Source: Liolophura sinensis (taxonomy: Eukaryota; Mollusca; Polyplacophora; Chitonida; Chitonidae). Taken from it: a stretch of 31,397 nucleotides of DNA. Below, in pieces: positions 26,001-31,397 of the stretch (positions within the stretch are counted from its first letter, which is position 1; every line of letters begins with the position of its first letter). The stretch is from the NCBI RefSeq assembly GCF_032854445.1, contig NC_088296.1:27236667-27268063 (forward strand). The letters are read 5' to 3'. The translations under genes were made by a program, and so were the position numbers. The notes under the pieces were generated by a model that saw only the letters and a list, made by a program, of their open reading frames with translations, ran no database searches and was not told the origin of the DNA.

Positions 26001-28625
26001 TCAGGCAGTGGTGTGACTGTTGTGATCCAGTAGTGTGGCAGTTGTGTGCTTCTTGTCTGGCAGTAGTGTGACTTCTGTGAGCCAGTAGTGTGGCAGTTGT
26101 GTGCTTCTTATCTGGCAGTGGTGTGACTGCTGTGATCCAGTAGTGTGACTGTTGTGTGCTTCTTGTCTGGCAGTGGTGTGACTGCTGTGATCCAGTAGTG
26201 TGACAGTTGTCTGCTTGTCTGGCAGTAGTGTGACTGCTGTGATCCAGTAGTATGACAGTTGTGTGCTTCTTGTCTGGCAGTGGTGTGACTGTTGTGATCC
26301 AATAGTGTGACAGTTGTGTACTTCTTGTCTGGCAGTGGTGTAACTGCTGTGAGCCAACAGTATGACAGTTGTGTACTTCTTGTCTGGCAGTGGTGTGACT
26401 GTTGTGAGCCAGTAGTGTGACAGTTGTGTGCTTGTCTGGCAGTGGTGTGACTGCTGTGATCCAGTAGTATGACAGTTGTGTACTTCTTGTCTGGCAGTGG
26501 TGTGACTGTTGTGATCCAATAGTATGACAGTTGTGTGCTTCTTATCTGGCAGTGGTGTGACTGCTGTGATCCAGCAGTGTGACAGTTGTGTGCTTCTTGT
26601 CTGGCAGTGGTCTGACTGCTGTGAGCCAGCAGAGTGGCAGTTGTGTGCTTCTTGTCTGGCAGTGGTGTGACTGCTGTGATCCAGCAGTGTGGCAGTTGTG
26701 TGCTTCTTGTCTGGCAGTGGTGTGACTGCTGTAATCCAATAGTATGACAGTTGTGTGCTTCTTATTTGGCAGTGGTGTGACTGCTGTGATCCAGCAGTGT
26801 GACAGTTGTGTGCTTCTTGTCTGGCAGTGGTCTGACTGTTGTGAGCCAGCAGTGTGACAGTTGTGTGCTTCTTGTCTGGCAGTGATGTGACTGCTGTGAG
26901 CCAGTAGTGTGACAGTTGTGTGCTTCTTATCTGGCAGTGGTGTGACTGTTGTGAGCCAGTAGTGTAACAGTTGTATGCTTCTTGTCTGGCAGTGGTGTGA
27001 CTGTTGTGAGCCAGTAGTGTAACAGTTGTGTGCTTCTTGTCTGGCAGTGGTGTGACTGCTGTGAGCCAGTAGTGTGACAGTTGTGTGCTTCTTGTCAGGC
27101 AGTGGTGTAACTGTTGTGAGCCAGTAGTGTAACAGTTGTGTGCTTCTTGTCTGGCAGTGGTGTGACTGTTGTGAGCCAGTAGTGTGACAGTTGTGTGCTT
27201 CTTGTCTGGCAGTGATGTGACTGCTGTGAGCCAGTAGTGTGACAGTTGTGTGCTTCTATCTGGCAGTGGTGTGACTGCTGTGAGCCAGTAGTGTGACAGT
27301 TGTCTGCTTCTTGTCAGGCAGTGGTGTGACTGTTGTGAGCCAGTAGTGTAACAGTTGTGTGCTTCTTGTCTGGCAGTGGTGTGACTGCTGTGAGCCAGTA
27401 GTGTGACAGTGGTGTGCTTCTTGTCTGGCAGTGGTGTGACTGCTGTGAGCCAGTAGTGTGACTGTTGTGTGCTTCTTGTCTGGCAGTGGTGTGACTGTTG
27501 TGATCCAATAGTATGACAGTTGTGTGCTTCTTGTCTGGCAGTGGTGTGACTGTTGTGATCCAATAGTATGACAGTTGTGTGCTTCTTATCTGGCAGTGGT
27601 GTGACTGTTGTGAGCCAGTAGTGTGACAGTTGTGTGCTTCTTGTCTGGCAGTGATGTGACTGCTGTGAGCCAGTAGTGTGACAGTTGTGTGCTTCTTATC
27701 TGGCAGTGGTGTGACTGTTGTGAGCCAGTAGTGTAACAGTTGCGTGCTTCTTGTCTGGCAGTGGTGTGACTGCTGTGATCCAGTAGTGTGACAGTTGTGT
27801 GCTTCTTGTCAGGCAGTGGTGTGACTGTTGTGATCCAGTAGTGTGACTGTTGTGTGCTTCTTGTCTGGCAGTGGTGTGACTGTTGTGATCCAATAGTATG
27901 ACAGTTGTGTGCTTCTTATCTGGCAGTGGTGTGACTGTTGTGAGCCAGTAGTGTGACTGTTGTGTGCTTCTTATCTGGCAGTGGTGTGACTGTTGTGATC
28001 CAGTAATGTCACTGTTGTGTGCTTCTTGTCTGGCAGTGGTGTGACTGCTGTGAGCCAGTAGTGTGACTGTTGTGTGCTTCTTATCTGGCAGTGGTGTGAC
28101 TGCTGTGATCCAGTAATGTGACTGTTGTGTGCTTCTTGTCTGGCAGTGGTGTGACTGTTGTGATCCAATAGTGTGACAGTTGTGTGCTTCTTATTTGGCA
28201 GTGGTGTGACTGCTGTGATCCAGTAGTGTGACTGTTGTGTGCTTCTTGTCAGGCAGTGGTGTGACTGCTGTGAGCCAGTTGTGTGACAGTTGTGTGCTTC
28301 TTGTCTGGCAGTGGTGTGACTGTTGTGATCCAATAGTATGACAGTTGTGTGCTTCTTGTCTGGCAGTGGTGTGACTGCTGTGAGCCAGTAGTGTGACAGT
28401 TGTGTGCTTCTTGTCTGGCAGTGGTGTGACTGTTGTGATCCAATAGTATGACAGTTGTGTGCTTCTTATCTGGCAGTGGTGTGACTGCTGTGAGCCAATA
28501 GTATGACAGTTGTGTACTTCTTGTCAGGCAGTGATGTGACTGCTGTGAGCCAGTAGAGTGACAGTTGTGTGCTTCTTGTCTGGCAGTAGTGTGACTGCTG
28601 TGAGCCAGTGGTGTGGCAGTTGTCC
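23013..28625. repeat. 55-bp minisatellite, about 102 copies, with 1204-bp higher-order repeat
   Basis: The unit runs GTGTGCTTCTTGTCTGGCAG, then TGGTGTGACTGCTGTGATCC, then AGTAGTGTGGCAGTT (55 bp). Many positions vary among copies (GAGCC/GATCC, CAGCAG/CAATAG, GGCAG/GACAG, CTTG/CTTA). A few units are 52 bp, lacking CTT (for example near 24513, 25010, 25715 and 26214). The plus strand is strongly G+T rich. Marker variants recur 1204 bp apart (GTAACTGCTG at 24427 and 25631; GATTGCTG at 24756 and 25960), which equals 22 units minus two 3-bp deletions. The long minus-strand frames (up to 520 codons, cycling HTTARQEAHNCHTTGSQQSH) stay open in all phases because the 55-bp unit has no stop; they are not called as protein. 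Confidence 0.97.
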
Positions 28626-29751
28626 GGTTGTAGGCTGACAATGGTGCGCTTGTACAGAGCAAGTGGAATGGCCATTGACAAGTTTTAACTTTGAATCGGT
28701 AGCAAGGGAAAGCAAAAGGAAACAAATTCAAAATACCAAGCTTCATACACAAATTAAAGAATTTGTAAATTTTGTAATGTACACTACAAGAATATACACT
28801 ATTTAATTCCTATATTAAAGAGTCCTCAAAAACAAAATCCTCTAGACTTTCCATGGCAGTTTCCATAATGTTTTCCTGATGTGACATGATAATATTAATT
28901 ATATTAACTGAATCAGGCAGATATGATGTTGAGTAAGGCAATTACGCTGAAACAACGTCATGCATGATTGGGAGCACAGCATCATTTGTGGTTTTACGTC
29001 AGTGATGGGTGACATCTAGTCTTCTTGCATGACATCACACCAGGCACAATTAGAAACAAACAAAGAAATTTTGTTTCTATATTATCCTCCCAATGCATTC
29101 TTTTCTACAATTTAAAAAAGCAATTTCGACCATCTCAATCCTTAACATTTAACCTTGCTTTTTCAGCACTAAAGTAGCTCTTTAAATGAATTGGATTTCA
29201 TATCTCATCATTACTTCATGAAAATCTTGAAGGTGAATCTATTATGTACAATGCATTGGAAAATGTTGAAACAGAACTTGGGTCATAAGAAACCATGTAT
29301 ACCATATATACATTTACATTGTATTAATGTAAAACAGGATCTAAACTTCAATTTAATCAACTAAAATTGCTGCAGAGGTATATGCGAATGTACATATACA
29401 AGAGTGTGGACACAGCAAAAGAGGAAAAACATGCAGCAAATAAACCGTACATATTAAGCAGTACTGGTGTTGTAGAATCATATTCTTAGTTCTCAGGACG
29501 GACATATACATCCAATCCTCTCACACCCAACTCATTCAGAAATCTGTCTGACCCGGACTATTGAGCGGCACAGCTGACATAGAGACCAGACAACTGCTGG
29601 CACACTGCCATGACAAACCACTCCAATTTAGGAGCATTCGATACACCGACACAATCAATCACAGATCAATCACTGATCAATAACAGATCAATAACGCTTC
29701 TCGGACGATGCTCCAGTGAACAGTGCTAACATCATAAACATCTACACACGT
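28626..29751. other. Single-copy spacer, no gene supported
   Basis: Mixed AT-rich sequence. Short repeats of GATCAATA/CACAGATCAAT lie at about 29655-29695. No convincing exon is seen on either strand. Confidence 0.6.
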
Positions 29752-29923
29752 TCTGAGTTCACCTCAAAACATAACCAGCCTGACCATTACTGACTCTGAG
29801 GTCACCTCAAAACATAACCAGCCTGACCATTACTGACTCTGAGGTCACCTCAAAACATAACCAGCCTGACCATTACTGACTCTGAGGTCACCTCAAAACA
29901 TAACCAGTCTGACCATTACTGAC
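29752..29923. repeat. 43-bp tandem repeat, 4 copies
   Basis: The unit begins TCTGAGGTCACCTCAAAACA and continues TAACCAGCCTGACCATTACT plus GAC, at 29752, 29795, 29838 and 29881. Copies 2 to 4 contain the inverted repeat GAGGT-C-ACCTC; copy 1 has GAGTTCACCTC. The copies are otherwise almost identical. Confidence 0.96.
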
Positions 29924-30422
29924 TTACTGGTTGAGTTACGGTAATTCTTCAGCCTTTTTGCATGTTTACATGTTCGCATGTTCACATGTTTACATGTTCG
30001 CATGTTAATTTAAGCATATTCTGAAGATATTATTCCCTGTAGACTGACAAAGTTATACTTTTTGTAAGGCCCTGAAATTGCTCAACCCAACCAATGTAGT
30101 TTAATTTCCAAAATTAAATTAAAAAGGTGCATAATTTGCACTGAAAGCTGCTACTTTATATGCAAAAACGTTGAGGAACTGGGTTAAATAACTATCTTGT
30201 TTTCTGTAATGCTAATAAACATGTACTGATATCTTTATTTATTGTTGCAGGCAGAGGACTTTTGTATCCACGTGTTAAAAGTTAATATAGCAGAAAGAAA
30301 ACTGATCAAATAATGCACTGTTCTACATCTACATGTAACCATCTGAAGAGACTTGTGTTATACAGCAAAAAACAAGAGGGAACAATTTAGAAATCTACGG
30401 TAAAAGCAATTGTACCCTAAAC
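29924..30422. other. AT-rich spacer, nothing recognised
   Basis: Contains a small irregular repeat of ACATGTTCGCATGTT at about 29960-30006. No exon is seen. Confidence 0.6.
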
Positions 30423-30603
30423 CTGTCTACTGGCTGACAGATCGGCTGTTGTGGGGTAAAGTCGAACAGACGATTTTTTGGTTGCCATGGAATTGTGGCA
30501 GTGCCAAGCTTCGTATGACGTCTCCCTCAAGATAATCATTATCCAACTCAGCCTGAAGTGCATGTATTCCTACACATGCAGAGTCGTGAGTATGCAGACA
30601 CTC
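30423..30603 (-). other. Possible exon of unknown gene, minus strand
   Basis: A good acceptor TTTTTTCTCTCTCAG is followed by an open stretch that reads ECLHTHDSACVGIHALQ, AELDNDYLEGDVIRSLALPQ, FHGNQKIVCSTLPHNSRSVS and one Gln before a TAG at 30429-30427. CAG|GTTTAG just after could be a donor. Composition is protein-like and unlike the neighbouring satellites, but I recognise no domain. The plus strand has a competing reading (ATG at 30487, donor-like GTGAGT at about 30586). It could also be a coronin 5' UTR exon or chance. Confidence 0.25.
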
Positions 30604-30730
30604 CTGAGAGAGAAAAAATAGTTCTACACAGCCAATTACAAACCGACAAGCAGCAGGCAACCAGGGTAAGGGTTATGACAGCAGCATGAGGCTGGCGTAA
30701 TAATTTGTGATGACACAGCTCATGTAATTA

Positions 30731-31397
30731 TAGCCAGCTACACCTGAATGTCTACACAGCAAACTTATGCCAGCTACAACTGCAGGTCCACACAGCAAAC
30801 TTATGACCTGTCCATTACAGCCAGCTACACCTGCAGGTCCACACAGCAAACTTATTACCTGTCCATTATAGCCAGCTACACCTGCAGGTCTACACAGCAA
30901 ACTTATTACCTGTCCATTATAGCCAGCTGCACCTGCAGGTCCACACAGCAAACTTATTACCTGTCCATTATAGCCAGCTGCACCTGCAGGTCCACACAGC
31001 AAACTTATGACCTGTCCATTATAGCCAGCTGCACCTGCAGGTCTACACAGCAAACTTATGCCATGTCCATTATAGCCAGCTACACCTGCAGGTCCACACA
31101 GCAAACTTATGACCTGTCCACTACAGCCAGCTGCACCTGCAGGTCCACACAGCAAACTTATGCCCTGTCCATTATAGCCAGCTGCACCTGCAGGTCCACA
31201 CAGCAAACTTATGCCCTGTCCATTATAGCCAGCTACACCTGCAGGTCCACACAGCAAACTTATGACCTGTCCACTACAGCCAGCTGCACCTGCAGGTCTA
31301 CACAGCAAACTTATGCCCTGTCCATTATAGCCAGCTACACCTGCAGGTCCACACAGCAAACTTATGACCTGTCCACTACAGCCAGCTGCACCTGCAG
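30731..31397. repeat. 51-bp minisatellite, about 13 copies, runs off the right edge
   Basis: The unit runs CCAGCTACACCTGCAGGTCC, then ACACAGCAAACTTATGACCT, then GTCCATTATAG (51 bp, 17 codons). On the minus strand one frame is open for 228 codons with cycle LCGPAGVAGYNGQVISL, which contains collagen-like Gly-X-Y triplets. The recurring differences (GTCC/GTCT, GCTAC/GCTGC, CATTATAG/CACTACAG) change Gly/Arg, Val/Ala and Tyr-Asn/Cys-Ser in that frame; few are silent. The first unit at the left is incomplete. Confidence 0.95.

Noticed and set aside
23013-28625. CRISPR-like regular repeats
   Set aside because: Units are contiguous with no unique spacers, and the locus is plainly eukaryotic.
22946-28752. 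Very long minus-strand open frames (up to 520 codons) of Gln/His/Thr-rich repeats
   Set aside because: They follow the 55-bp satellite. The unit has no stop in any minus frame and 55 is not a multiple of 3, so frames cycle through the same 55-residue pattern. No non-repetitive start, signal peptide or conserved coding bias is present.

Overview
The window looks like nuclear DNA from an invertebrate animal, most likely a mollusc or another lophotrochozoan. The coding sequence is split into short exons with GT-AG introns. About 40% of the window is tandem minisatellite. There are also several copies of a tRNA-derived SINE whose body and tail I recognise from memory as common in molluscan genomes; no search was run.

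The only gene I can support is a coronin on the minus strand. Eight coding exons read cleanly: 22173-22241 (only Met-Pro is coding), 5896-6090, 4755-4871, 3936-4085, 3445-3609, 2900-3025, 1693-1797 and 894-990. A ninth begins at 24 and runs off the left edge. All junctions keep frame and together give 328 residues: the N-terminal [10 protein letters not shown] motif, a WD40 beta-propeller, and the start of the MPKRG motif. Details such as CSEDATVKVW, SAGLDFK and [10 protein letters not shown] suggest the type II (CORO2-like) class of actin-binding coronins. The C-terminal part, with the variable region and coiled coil, lies outside the window.

Layout, left to right: 1-6090 holds the compact coding part of coronin, with introns of 0.3-1.1 kb. 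Intron 7 carries a 28-bp array that puts an AATAAA on the transcript strand in nearly every unit. Both ends of intron 2 are tandemly duplicated together with their splice sites: a 64-bp unit x5 at the donor and a 76-bp unit x2 plus decayed copies at the acceptor. 6091-22172 is read as a 16-kb first intron containing about ten unrelated minisatellites (periods 56, 61, 25, 20, 62, 36, 25, 42, 34, 23 and 20 bp). 22173-22241 is the predicted 5' exon. 23013-28625 is a single 55-bp minisatellite of about 102 copies with a higher-order repeat of 1204 bp. 28626-31397 has a possible unrelated exon (30423-30603), a 43-bp array and a 51-bp array that runs off the right edge.

The long open frames over the arrays arise because the repeat units lack stop codons. 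They are not annotated as genes. I found no CRISPR array, operon, functional tRNA or rRNA gene, or intact transposon.
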